Source: Hyphomicrobiales bacterium (lineage in GTDB: Bacteria > Pseudomonadota > Alphaproteobacteria > Rhizobiales > Xanthobacteraceae). Taken from it: DNA of 64,000 bases. This document shows positions 1-7,633 of the stretch, one piece after another; within the stretch, counting starts at the first letter, position 1; each line of letters begins with the position of its first letter. The stretch covers positions 62,001 through 126,000 of the forward strand of contig JAFKKG010000013.1 in NCBI GenBank assembly GCA_017305715.1, read 5' to 3'. The position numbers were made by a program, and so were the translations under genes. The notes under the pieces were generated by a model. The model worked only from the letters and a program-made list of their open reading frames with translations, was not told where the DNA came from and did not search any database.

Positions 1-2
1 GC

Positions 3-800
3 GCCTTCGAGGTGGCGGTGCGCGCCAGCGATGGCGGTCAGGCCAAGGACGATGCGAAGCTGAAGCAGATCGTCGAACCCGCGCTGCTGGCGGGCGCGCT
101 GGCGGTCGGCTCGGCGCAAATCCCGTTCAACATCCGGGATGGCCGGCTGCGCGTCGGCGCCACCACGCTCGACGCCAATGGTGTGCGCGCGACCGTTTCC
201 GGCGGGTATGACATTCCGGCCGATCAGGCCGATATCCGCGCGGCGCTTGCACTGACGATGGTCGGACCGGCGACCGGCCGCCCTGAAATTCAGCTATTTG
301 CGGTCGGCACATCAGACGCGCTCAATCGCAGCGTCGACGTCACGGCGCTGTCGTCGTGGCTCGCGGTGCGGACGATCGATCACGAAACAAGGCGGCTGGA
401 CGCGATCGAGCGTGGCGAACCGCCGCCGCCGATGCCGGCGCCGATCGCGCTGCCGCCGGAGGCGGTGGCGCAGCCGTCGACGCCGGAGGTGATTCCGTCG
501 GGCGAGCCCTTGACGCAAGTGCCGATACCCGGCCGCGACCCGCGCCGGGCGCCGCCGAAGCCAAAGGCCGTCGCACCGCGTCCGGCGCCACCCGTGGCGA
601 CGACGCCTGCGCCTATTCCGTCCGCGCCATTGGCGAGCCAGCAGCAGGTTGCGCCGCTGCCGCCGCCGGTCGAGGTCAGACCCCCGCCGGGTCCTGCGCC
701 CGTTCCTGCACCTGTAGCAAAGCCCAGGCCGAGGCCGCCGCTGTCCCTGACGCCGCAAGTCGCCAACCCGCCGCCGCGGCCGGCGCTGCAGAATAATTAG
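3..800 (+). CDS. AsmA-like protein, C-terminal part (5' end outside window)
   Basis: The reading frame is already open at the first bases, so this is the 3' end of a longer gene. The first ~125 residues look like the beta-rich C-terminal part of AsmA family proteins, with repeated 'GRLRVG..TLDANGVRATVSGGYDI' style strands; this family acts at the inner membrane/periplasm in outer-membrane assembly and lipid transport. From about residue 135 the protein becomes a low-complexity Pro/Ala tail of ~120 residues, common in long rhizobial AsmA proteins. The stop codon overlaps that of the convergent ABC-F gene by two bases. Family assignment is by general resemblance only. Confidence 0.7.
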   Translation, partial: AFEVAVRASDGGQAKDDAKLKQIVEPALLAGALAVGSAQIPFNIRDGRLRVGATTLDANGVRATVSGGYDIPADQADIRAALALTMVGPATGRPEIQLFAVGTSDALNRSVDVTALSSWLAVRTIDHETRRLDAIERGEPPPPMPAPIALPPEAVAQPSTPEVIPSGEPLTQVPIPGRDPRRAPPKPKAVAPRPAPPVATTPAPIPSAPLASQQQVAPLPPPVEVRPPPGPAPVPAPVAKPRPRPPLSLTPQVANPPPRPALQNN

Positions 801-2371
801 AGCGCGATCTCGCGCTGGATCCCGATCGCGTGCAGAAACGCCTGGTCGTGACTGATCACGACCAGCGCGCCGTCGAAATCGCGCAACGCACCTTCCAGTT
901 CCTCGATCGAAGCGAGATCGAGATGGTTGGTCGGCTCATCGAGCAGCAACAGCAACGGCGGTTGCGGCCGCGCGAACACGCAGGCCATGCCGGCGCGCAG
1001 GCGTTCGCCGCCGGACAGCGTGCCGGCGATTTGCAGCGCCGCGCGGTTGCGGAAGGCAAAGCGGGCGAGGGCGGCGTGCGCTTCATTTCCGGCGAGCTCC
1101 GGATTGAGGCGGCGCAGATTATCGAGGATGGAGGCGGCCGGATCGAGCAGACCGACATGCTGGTCGAGCACCGCGACACGGTCGGTGTGGCGGTGGATGT
1201 CGCCGCTCACGGCGTTCAGCTCGCCCGTCATCAGGCGGAACAGCGTGGTCTTGCCGGAGCCGTTGGCGCCGCGGATGGCGATCCGCTCGGGCCCGCGCAC
1301 CTCGAAGGACAGCGGGCCGAACAGACGGCGGTCTGCAAACCACATCGTGACATCCCTGAAGGCGATCAGTTGGCGGCCGCCAGGCAAACCGGTCCTTGGC
1401 AGGTCGATGGCAAGCGGCGTCAGGATTTCCACCTTGGCGCGGGCCTCTTCAAGCGCGTCGGTGCGGTCGCCAAGCAGGCGATCGGCGAGATGGCCTTCGC
1501 GGGCGCTGCTCGCTTCCGCGATCTGCTTTTGGGCACCCAGCATGATCCTGGCCTGGCTGCCCGAGCGCGCGTAGGCGCGGCCGACGCTGTCGCGGCGCGC
1601 CTTTTTCTCGCGCGCTTTCTGAATCGCGCGTTCGGTATCGCGCAACGCATCCGAGGCGCGTTCGAGTTCGGCGCCCGCGCGGGCACGGGCGGCATCGCGC
1701 GCCGCGGCGAAGGCGGACCACGGGCCGCCGAACACGGTAATGCCGACAGGCGTCAGTTCGACGATGCGGTCGACGCGCTCCAGCAGCGCGCGGTCGTGGC
1801 TGGCGACAAGCGCGCCGCCGGGCCAGCGTTCGAGCAGTTGCGCCACGGCTTCCCGCCCGTCGGCGTCGAGATTATTGGTGGGCTCATCGAGCAGCAGCAG
1901 ATCCGGCGCCTCGATCAACAGGCGCGCCAGCGCAACACGCGTTCGTTCACCGCCGCTCAGCGAGCGGATCGTGCGATCGAGCGGCATTTCAGGCAAGCCG
2001 GTTTCGACCAGCGCGGCGTGCAACCGCACGTCCAGTGTCCAGTCGGCTTCCGCGGCGTCGGCGAGCGAGCCGTCGCCGTTTTCGAGACGGCGCAGGCGGG
2101 CGAGTTCACCGGCCACACCGAGCGCTTGCGCGACCGTTAGCCGGTCATCCGCCAGTTGCGCGAGCAGGCCGACCCTGCCGATGCGCTGCACGAATCCGCT
2201 GGGCGGTTCGATCTCGCCTGCGATCAGGCGCAGCAGCGTGGATTTGCCGGAGCCGTTGCGGCCGACCAGCCCGGTCCGCTCGCGACCGAGCGCAAGCGTC
2301 AGTCCGTCGAACAGTTGATGTCCGTCAGGCGTGTTGAGGGAAATCGAATCCAGAATGAGAAAGGCGGGCAT
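797..2371 (-). CDS. ABC-F family ATP-binding protein (ribosome-associated type)
   Basis: A 524-residue soluble protein with two ABC ATPase domains and no membrane segment, which is the ABC-F layout. The N-terminal domain has Walker A GRNGSGKST, signature LSGGERTRV and Walker B LLLLDEPTNNLD; the C-terminal domain has GANGSGKTT, LSGGERLRA and LLLLLDEPTNHLD. The domains are joined by a charged, Arg/Lys/Ala-rich linker (about residues 225-300) typical of the tRNA-contacting linker in this family. ABC-F proteins act on stalled or antibiotic-bound ribosomes rather than in transport. The exact subgroup (Uup, EttA or other) cannot be fixed here. It ends tail-to-tail with the AsmA-like gene, with no room for a terminator. 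Confidence 0.9.
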   Translation of the reverse strand: MPAFLILDSISLNTPDGHQLFDGLTLALGRERTGLVGRNGSGKSTLLRLIAGEIEPPSGFVQRIGRVGLLAQLADDRLTVAQALGVAGELARLRRLENGDGSLADAAEADWTLDVRLHAALVETGLPEMPLDRTIRSLSGGERTRVALARLLIEAPDLLLLDEPTNNLDADGREAVAQLLERWPGGALVASHDRALLERVDRIVELTPVGITVFGGPWSAFAAARDAARARAGAELERASDALRDTERAIQKAREKKARRDSVGRAYARSGSQARIMLGAQKQIAEASSAREGHLADRLLGDRTDALEEARAKVEILTPLAIDLPRTGLPGGRQLIAFRDVTMWFADRRLFGPLSFEVRGPERIAIRGANGSGKTTLFRLMTGELNAVSGDIHRHTDRVAVLDQHVGLLDPAASILDNLRRLNPELAGNEAHAALARFAFRNRAALQIAGTLSGGERLRAGMACVFARPQPPLLLLLDEPTNHLDLASIEELEGALRDFDGALVVISHDQAFLHAIGIQREIAL

Positions 2372-2460
2372 GGAGAGCTTCCGAAATGGACGGGGATCGC
2401 GGCGCGGTCAGCTTGGCGATATCCATTTCTCTCTCCATTGATCTCAGGACCTCGAAACAA

Positions 2461-2484
2461 CCGGCATGCTTTTGCAAAAGCCGG
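2461..2484. terminator. Hairpin with a perfect GCTTTT-GC-AAAAGC core
   Basis: CCGG arms flank a self-complementary CTTTTGCAAAAG core in the gap between the ABC-F start and the end of the RHH gene. It could end transcripts of the minus-strand RHH gene; there is no clean T-run, so the terminator role is a guess. Confidence 0.35.
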
Positions 2485-2525
2485 CTCTCGATGGCCGCGT
2501 AGATAAGCGCTGTCGCGCTCGTCGT

Positions 2526-2783
2526 CTAGACCTGCGGCCGCGTGTCGGGTGCCGCGGCCGGCGGCAGGGCGCGGGTGCGGAAATAATCCAGCACGAACAG
2601 CCGTATCGCCGAGGACAAATTGCCCTGCTGGCGGTTGCTGTCGATCTCGCCGACCAGCTCGGACAGCGTCATGTTACGCAGGCTCGAGATTTCCTTCATG
2701 CCGTTCCAGAACGCCTCTTCGAGGCTGACACTGGTCTTGTGGCCGGCGACCACGATCGAACGCTTGACGACCGGCGACTTCAT
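2526..2783 (-). CDS. Ribbon-helix-helix domain protein
   Basis: An 85-residue protein. Residues 5-70 resemble the ribbon-helix-helix domain proteins found next to fumC in rhizobia: a short beta strand (KRSIVVAGHKTSVSLE) followed by two helices with an 'IR.FVLDYFR' end. Such proteins are usually DNA-binding, but no target is known from this sequence. I chose the ATG at 2783 because it overlaps the stop of the upstream DUF4169 gene as ATGA, which suggests translational coupling; a longer in-frame extension upstream is out of register with that gene and is Arg-rich shadow sequence. Confidence 0.8.
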   Translation of the reverse strand: MKSPVVKRSIVVAGHKTSVSLEEAFWNGMKEISSLRNMTLSELVGEIDSNRQQGNLSSAIRLFVLDYFRTRALPPAAAPDTRPQV

Positions 2784-2968
2784 GATGCGTCTCCGCCGTC
2801 GATGCGATGTTGATCCAGCAAATTCCCGGCGCGATCCCTGGCTTGCTCGTCGAGCGCACGTTCGGACTTGGTGCGACCGAACCGCGCACGGTTGGCGTCG
2901 GCAAGCTTGGCCGATTGTTCGCGCTCGCTGCGCTTCTTGAATCGTTTCAGGTTGACCACGTCCCCCAT
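2780..2968 (-). CDS. DUF4169 family small protein
   Basis: A 62-residue, strongly charged protein beginning MGDVVNLKRFKKRSER, the hallmark of DUF4169. Function is unknown. It has no membrane segment and is rich in Arg, Lys, Asp and Glu, consistent with a helical cytoplasmic protein. An alternative start five codons upstream (2983) exists. It sits downstream of fumC and overlaps the RHH gene by 4 bases (ATGA). The same order fumC, DUF4169, RHH is widespread in Rhizobiales, so the three are probably inherited as a unit, although 274 bases separate this gene from fumC. Confidence 0.8.
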   Translation of the reverse strand: MGDVVNLKRFKKRSEREQSAKLADANRARFGRTKSERALDEQARDRAGNLLDQHRIDGGDAS

Positions 2969-3242
2969 GTTCGCCCCCGTCATCCGGCGAATTGAAGTTG
3001 TGACGATTTGTCAGATAGGCAAGCGTGGTGACGCTGCGCGCAAGCAAACTCGATGGTCATCAGAATCCCCGTGTAGCATTCACTGATAGCATCAAAAAAT
3101 AAGCTTCGCTCTGCGAAAAACGAATAATTGCTGCTCCTACCATGCGTCGGCGCGTTGGCGATAGGCGAACGCGATCATTCTTTAGGCGTTATGATCTATA
3201 ATCATATCATGCATCCGTAGTTTCCCGGGTGCTCTGCGACCG
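2969..3242. other. Intergenic region between fumC and the DUF4169 gene
   Basis: This 274-base gap is unusually AT-rich for the window, above all at 3085-3220. It contains the inverted repeat TATGAT-CTATA-ATCATA at 3190-3206. On the minus strand it would carry the promoter of the DUF4169-RHH pair. No convincing coding sequence was found. Confidence 0.4.
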
Positions 3243-4661
3243 TTAGCCCGGGTGTGTCATTTTGTCGGGCTGCACCAGCCGATCAAACTCGTCAGGTGCA
3301 ACAAAGCCCAGCCGCACAGCCTCTTCTTTCAATGTGGTTCCGCGCGCGTGCGCCGATTTGGCGACCTTGGCGGCGTTGTCGTAACCGATTTTGGGCGCGA
3401 GCGCCGTCACCAGCATCAGTGAGCGCTCCATCAAATCGCGGATACGCTTCTCGTCGGCGCGTATTCCCACCACGCAATGCTCGGTGAAAGAGCGGACCAC
3501 GTCCGACAGCAATTGGATGGAATTCATCATACAATATGCCAGCACCGGCTTGTACACGTTCAATTCAAAGTGACCTTGGCTGCCGGCCACGGTGACGGCG
3601 GTCTGGTTGCCGAACACCTGGCAGCAAACCATGGTCATCGCTTCGCATTGTGTCGGATTGACCTTGCCCGGCATGATCGACGAGCCCGGCTCGTTTTCAG
3701 GCAGGATCAATTCACCGAGGCCGGATCGCGGGCCCGATCCCAGCAGGCGAATATCATTGGCGATCTTGAACAGGCCGGTCGCCACCGAATTGATCGCGCC
3801 ATGCACCAGCACATAGGCGTCGTTGGAAGCCAGCGCCTCGAATTTGTTGGCCGCGCTCGTGAACGGCAGCTTTGTAATGCTGGCGACGTGTCTTGCAAAC
3901 ATCCTCGCGAATTTCGGCTTCGAGTTGAGGCCGGTGCCGACGGCGGTGCCGCCCTGCGCCAGCGGGAACAGATCCTTCACCGCCACGCGCAGCCGTGCGA
4001 TGCCGCTCTCGACCTGCGCGGCGTAGCCGGAGAATTCCTGGCCCAGCGTCAGCGGCGTCGCATCCTGGGTATGGGTGCGGCCGATCTTGACGATTTTCGC
4101 GAACGCCTTTTCCTTCTTGCGCAGCTCGCGGTGCAGTTCGCTCAGCGCCGGGATCAGATCGGCAATGATGCCTTGGGCTGCGGCAATATGCATCGCGGTC
4201 GGGAATGAATCGTTCGACGACTGGCTCATATTGACGTGATCGTTGGGATGAACCGGCTTCTTGGCGCCGAGTTCGCCGCCGAGCATCTGGTTGGCGCGGT
4301 TGCCGATCACCTCGTTGAGATTCATGTTGGTCTGGGTACCGGACCCGGTCTGCCATACCACCAGCGGAAAATGATCGTCGAGCTTGCCTTCGATCACCTC
4401 GCGCGCGGCGCGGGTGATGGCGGTGGTGCGGCGCGCGTCGAGCAGGCCGAGGTCGCGGTTGGTCTGCGCGGCGGCAAGCTTGACGATGCCGAGCGCATGG
4501 ACCAGCGCGATCGGCATCCGGTCATGGCCGATGCGGAAATTCTGCCTGCTGCGTTCGGTCTGCGCGCCCCAATAGCGATCGGCGGCGACGTCGATCGGAC
4601 CGAAACTGTCGGTCTCGCTGCGGGTGGATTTGGATCGCGAGGATGTTGCTGGTCGGGCCAT
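3243..4661 (-). CDS. fumC: Fumarate hydratase class II
   Basis: Iron-independent fumarase that interconverts fumarate and L-malate in the TCA cycle. The protein is 472 residues, the usual length with a short N-terminal extension. It carries the family signature [15 protein letters not shown], the conserved [13 protein letters not shown] segment and the substrate-loop region [14 protein letters not shown]. The start ATG at 4661 gives [11 protein letters not shown] before the conserved SFGPIDV; a start closer to that motif cannot be excluded. It lies between sspB upstream and the DUF4169-RHH pair downstream on the same strand. Confidence 0.96.
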   Translation of the reverse strand: MARPATSSRSKSTRSETDSFGPIDVAADRYWGAQTERSRQNFRIGHDRMPIALVHALGIVKLAAAQTNRDLGLLDARRTTAITRAAREVIEGKLDDHFPLVVWQTGSGTQTNMNLNEVIGNRANQMLGGELGAKKPVHPNDHVNMSQSSNDSFPTAMHIAAAQGIIADLIPALSELHRELRKKEKAFAKIVKIGRTHTQDATPLTLGQEFSGYAAQVESGIARLRVAVKDLFPLAQGGTAVGTGLNSKPKFARMFARHVASITKLPFTSAANKFEALASNDAYVLVHGAINSVATGLFKIANDIRLLGSGPRSGLGELILPENEPGSSIMPGKVNPTQCEAMTMVCCQVFGNQTAVTVAGSQGHFELNVYKPVLAYCMMNSIQLLSDVVRSFTEHCVVGIRADEKRIRDLMERSLMLVTALAPKIGYDNAAKVAKSAHARGTTLKEEAVRLGFVAPDEFDRLVQPDKMTHPG

Positions 4662-4739
4662 GAATGAATTCCGTTACGCGTGATGCGGAACGTTCACTCT
4701 ACCGCGCCCGGGATTTTCCCGCGCGTGGATTATTTCCAG

Positions 4740-5279
4740 CTATTTTTTGCGGAAACGATCCAGCCGCACCACTTCCGCGCCTTCGCTCGGCTTGGCGGAT
4801 TCGTCCTTGCTGTCACCGGTGCTCGCATCCTTGCTTTCGGCCATCGCTGCCGGTGCCGGAACGGGCAGGGCGGAGGGCGTGGGAACGGCGGGCAGGTTGG
4901 CCGACGGCGCCTCCGTCGCGGCATCGGACGGCTCGAACTGCAATCCGAACTGCACCGAAGGATCGAGGAAGCTCTTGATCGCGGCAAAGGGAACCACCAG
5001 CCGCTCGGGGACGCCGCCAAACGACAGTCCGACCTCGAAGCGATCCTCGGTCACCACCAGGTCCCAGAACTGGTGCTGCAGGATGATGGTCATCTCTTCC
5101 GGATATTGCGCGAGCAGCCGCGGCGACAGCTTGACGCCATCGGCGGTGGACAGAAATGTAATGAAAAAGTGATGCTCGCCGGGCAGGCCGTGTTCGGCGG
5201 CGTCAGTCAGCACGCGGCGCAGCACCCCGCGCAGCGCGTCGCGCGCCAGCACGTCATAACGGATGTGGTCGGTCGCCAT
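4740..5279 (-). CDS. sspB: SspB family protein, ClpXP adaptor for ssrA-tagged proteins
   Basis: A 179-residue protein. Residues 1-125 form the SspB domain (IRYDVLARDALRGVL, HHFFITFLST, LVVTEDRFEVGLSFGG). A Pro/Ala/Ser-rich linker follows, then a short conserved C-terminal tail, AEVVRLDRFRKK, the expected ClpX-docking peptide. SspB binds the tag added by tmRNA and tethers the substrate to ClpXP. Start ATG at 5279 fits the conserved MATDHIRYD; an upstream in-frame extension lacks conservation. The tmRNA gene lies about 170 bases upstream on the same strand, so tag and tag reader are neighbours. Confidence 0.92.
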   Translation of the reverse strand: MATDHIRYDVLARDALRGVLRRVLTDAAEHGLPGEHHFFITFLSTADGVKLSPRLLAQYPEEMTIILQHQFWDLVVTEDRFEVGLSFGGVPERLVVPFAAIKSFLDPSVQFGLQFEPSDAATEAPSANLPAVPTPSALPVPAPAAMAESKDASTGDSKDESAKPSEGAEVVRLDRFRKK

Positions 5280-5445
5280 GGTGGTCCTGTCGTCTTGAGA
5301 TGGTGCCGGTTGCCCGACTCGCCCCATGCTACCCCGCCACGGGCCGCAGGTCAGCAGCCGTCATGGAACGAATTTCCGGCAGAAACGCTCCGCCAACGGG
5401 CAAATCACAAGAAAAGCGCGCAGGCAAAGCGGCAGCGGAATGAAG

Positions 5446-5760
5446 TGGAGGCTTCTGTTGCCAGGTGCCTCCGGACCCCGCCTAGCGGAGCTTAACCCAC
5501 TAGGACTTTAGACTTGGTTTTTCAAACTGCGTTACGCAGCCTGAGCAACCGGAGCATAGTTGTCGTTTGCAACTATTGCATAGCCCGATAACGGCGGAAC
5601 CATACCGAGAAAAAACACGCCCTTTACGCCCTCGTCGATCCTGTTTCGCCCCCGCCGAAACCCACGCTTTTGGGGTGGGCTTGGGTGGAGGCGCCGGGTA
5701 CTGCCCCCGGGTCCGAATGGTTTATTGCGACGGCAATTTATTTCCATAGCCGGCGAACCG
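5446..5760 (-). ncRNA. ssrA: Transfer-messenger RNA, circularly permuted two-piece form
   Basis: The minus strand encodes the tag ANDNYAPVAQAA followed by a TAA stop at 5570-5532, the alphaproteobacterial tmRNA tag. The acceptor piece comes first: T-stem CCGGG/CCCGG (5710-5706 and 5698-5694) with 7-base loop GGCAGTA, then CGCCTCC (5693-5687) and ACC. A short spacer follows, and the coding piece starts near 5653 with GGGGGCG, which pairs fully with CGCCTCC, including a G-U at the third pair as in tRNA-Ala. A final stem GGAGGC/GCCTCC (5472-5447) marks the likely 3' end. The outer ends are estimates. The RNA rescues stalled ribosomes and tags the unfinished protein. Confidence 0.93.
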
Positions 5761-5768
5761 GCACGCTC

Positions 5769-5774
5769 AATATA
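5769..5774 (-). promoter_or_regulatory. Possible -10 element of ssrA
   Basis: TATATT on the minus strand, about 10-15 bases before the expected start of the acceptor piece, in an AT-rich stretch. No good -35 box at 17 bases (only a T-run) is visible. Confidence 0.35.
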
Positions 5775-5878
5775 AGGTGTAAATGACCGGAAAAAAAGTG
5801 GTGCAAGGGGCGTGAAGGGGACGGGAACACGTCGAATTGGGTTGGCCTCGGCGAGGCCGCCGTTCTAGATTTTGATCC

Positions 5879-6490
5879 ATGGTTTTGGAATCTCCGCCGG
5901 CCGCCATCCCGGGGCCGGATATCCCCACCGCAACTCCACCCATCCAGCCCGGCCTGCTCGAGCTGTTCGTGGCGTTCGCCAAAATGTCGCTGGCCGGGTT
6001 CGGCGGGGTGCTGGTCTGGGCGCGGCGCGGCATTGTCGACCAGCACCGCTGGATGACGGCGGACGAATTCAACGAAACCTTCGCGCTGTGCCATTTTCTG
6101 CCAGGGCCGAACATCGTCAATCTGTCCGTGGTGTTCGGCTCGCGCTTTCGCGGCATCGCCGGCGGCATCGCGGCCTTTGCCGGGCTGGTCGGCCCGCCCA
6201 TGGTGATCGCCACCATCCTGGCGGCGCTGTATGCGCGTTATGGCGAGATCGACGCGCTGCGGCGGATCCTGACCGGGGTGTCCTGCGCGGCGGTCGGGCT
6301 GCTGATTGCGGTCGTCTTCAAGATGATGATGCCGCTGATCAAGAAGCGCGACGCGGTCGGGCTCGTCATCCTGCTCGCGGTGTTCGTTGCGATCGGCCTG
6401 CTGCGGCTTCCGCTGCAGGCGGTCCTGCTGGTGGCGATCCCGCTCAGCCTCGGCATCACCTATTTCATGCGCCAGCGGGTGAACGGATGA
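5879..6490 (+). CDS. chrA1: Chromate transporter, N-terminal half (short-chain CHR family)
   Basis: A 203-residue membrane protein with about six hydrophobic segments. It carries the CHR-domain features F..MSLAGFGG near the N-terminus and FCHFLPGPNIVNLSVVFG-like sequence (here LCHFLPGPNIVNLS). CHR proteins export or exchange chromate/sulfate across the inner membrane. This is one half of the two-gene ('bidomain split') form: the next gene encodes the second half in opposite membrane orientation. The stop overlaps the next start as ATGA. Substrate could be another anion; family assignment is firm, substrate is inference. Confidence 0.85.
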   Translation: MVLESPPAAIPGPDIPTATPPIQPGLLELFVAFAKMSLAGFGGVLVWARRGIVDQHRWMTADEFNETFALCHFLPGPNIVNLSVVFGSRFRGIAGGIAAFAGLVGPPMVIATILAALYARYGEIDALRRILTGVSCAAVGLLIAVVFKMMMPLIKKRDAVGLVILLAVFVAIGLLRLPLQAVLLVAIPLSLGITYFMRQRVNG

Positions 6491-7020
6491 ATTCGCAGGC
6501 GAATCCGATCTCGACGCTCGTTTGGACTTTCGGTTTGATGTCGCTGTTTGCGGTTGGTGGCGCGAATTCGGCCATCCCCGAAATGCATCGGATCGCGGTC
6601 GACGTCCACCACTGGATGGATGAGAAGCAGTTCGCCGATATTTTTGCGATTTCGCAGCTCTCGCCCGGGCCGAACGTGCTGATCGTGACCCTGATCGGCT
6701 ATTCCGTCGCAGGCGTGGCCGGCGCGCTGGCCGCGACTCTGGCGATGTGCGGTCCGACCGCCGTCCTTGCCTATTATGTGAGCCATCTGCTGCAGCGGTC
6801 GCGCCATTCGCGCTGGCCCGCGATCATTCAGGCGGCGCTTGTTCCCCTTTCGATCGGCCTGATGGGCGCCAGTGGCCTCATTCTGGCGCTGACATCAGAC
6901 CAAAGTTGGATCGCGGGACTGATTACAGCCGCGGTAGCGGTGTTGGCCTTCGCAACGCGGCTCAATCCGGTCTGGATGTTGCTGGCCGGAGGGGCATTGG
7001 GTTTCGCTGGCGTTATCTGA
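6487..7020 (+). CDS. chrA2: Chromate transporter, C-terminal half (short-chain CHR family)
   Basis: A 177-residue membrane protein, paralogous to the gene before it: FGLMSLFAVGGANSAIPEM and ISQLSPGPNVLIVTLIGY match the two CHR motifs of the first half. The two short proteins are expected to work as a heterodimer. The start ATG at 6487 lies in the ATGA overlap with the upstream stop. A longer frame running upstream through the first gene is only a shadow. The next gene, tctB, starts 105 bases later behind its own strong ribosome site. Confidence 0.85.
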   Translation: MNSQANPISTLVWTFGLMSLFAVGGANSAIPEMHRIAVDVHHWMDEKQFADIFAISQLSPGPNVLIVTLIGYSVAGVAGALAATLAMCGPTAVLAYYVSHLLQRSRHSRWPAIIQAALVPLSIGLMGASGLILALTSDQSWIAGLITAAVAVLAFATRLNPVWMLLAGGALGFAGVI

Positions 7021-7125
7021 TGAAAATCGCTAGGCAAGACTTCGGGACCAGTAACAAACGCCGTCCAATCAGAAACGCCATTCAATCAGAGCGGGCGAGA
7101 AGCCCGGTCGGGGGGAGATTTATCG

Positions 7126-7626
7126 ATGAGTGATACGCCGAGCCACGCGCCGGTCAAATCTGTCAGGTCCAGCCGGATTCGCGGTCCGCAGGACTTCGTT
7201 GGCGGGCTCGCGCTGGTCGCGATCGCGCTGTTCGCCCTGTGGGCGTCGAGCGATTTGCAGGGCATGCGCGGATTTTCATTCGGTGCCGGAACCGCGCCAC
7301 GCATGTTCGCCTTTCTGTTGCTGTTCCTGGGCGCAGCCGTTTCTCTCATCGGTCTTCTGACCGACGGCCCAGGCTTGTCGACCTTTCACTGGCGCGGACC
7401 GTTTTTCGTCTCCGTCGCGATCCTGGCTTTTGCGGTGGCTATCCGTCCCCTCGGCCTCGTGATTACGGCATTCGCCTGCTTCCTGATCGCGGCGTTGGGC
7501 ACGCCGGAGACGCGATGGAAGGAGACCATGATCGTCGGCGCGTGCCTGACGCTCGGCTGCAGTCTCCTGTTCCCTTATGCGCTCGGGCTGCCGTTGCAGA
7601 TGTTCCCGCGTTTCATGATTCAGTGA
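7126..7626 (+). CDS. tctB: Tripartite tricarboxylate transporter, small membrane subunit TctB
   Basis: A 166-residue protein with four predicted membrane segments after a ~20-residue charged N-terminus (QDFVGGLALVAIALFALW...; PRMFAFLLLFLGAAVSL; FFVSVAILAFAVAI; MIVGACLTLGCSLLFPYALGL). This is the length and layout of TctB, the small, poorly conserved subunit of TTT carriers. The start ATG at 7126 follows GGGGGAGA at 7111-7118. It lies directly before tctA (7-base gap), and a TctC receptor follows, so a complete TTT system is present. Confidence 0.88.
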   Translation: MSDTPSHAPVKSVRSSRIRGPQDFVGGLALVAIALFALWASSDLQGMRGFSFGAGTAPRMFAFLLLFLGAAVSLIGLLTDGPGLSTFHWRGPFFVSVAILAFAVAIRPLGLVITAFACFLIAALGTPETRWKETMIVGACLTLGCSLLFPYALGLPLQMFPRFMIQ

Positions 7627-7633
7627 GGGCGTA

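Noticed and set aside
830..2140. 436-residue frame antisense to the ABC-F gene
   Set aside because: Arg/Gln/Ala-rich shadow of a GC-rich gene; the opposite strand has clear ABC motifs.
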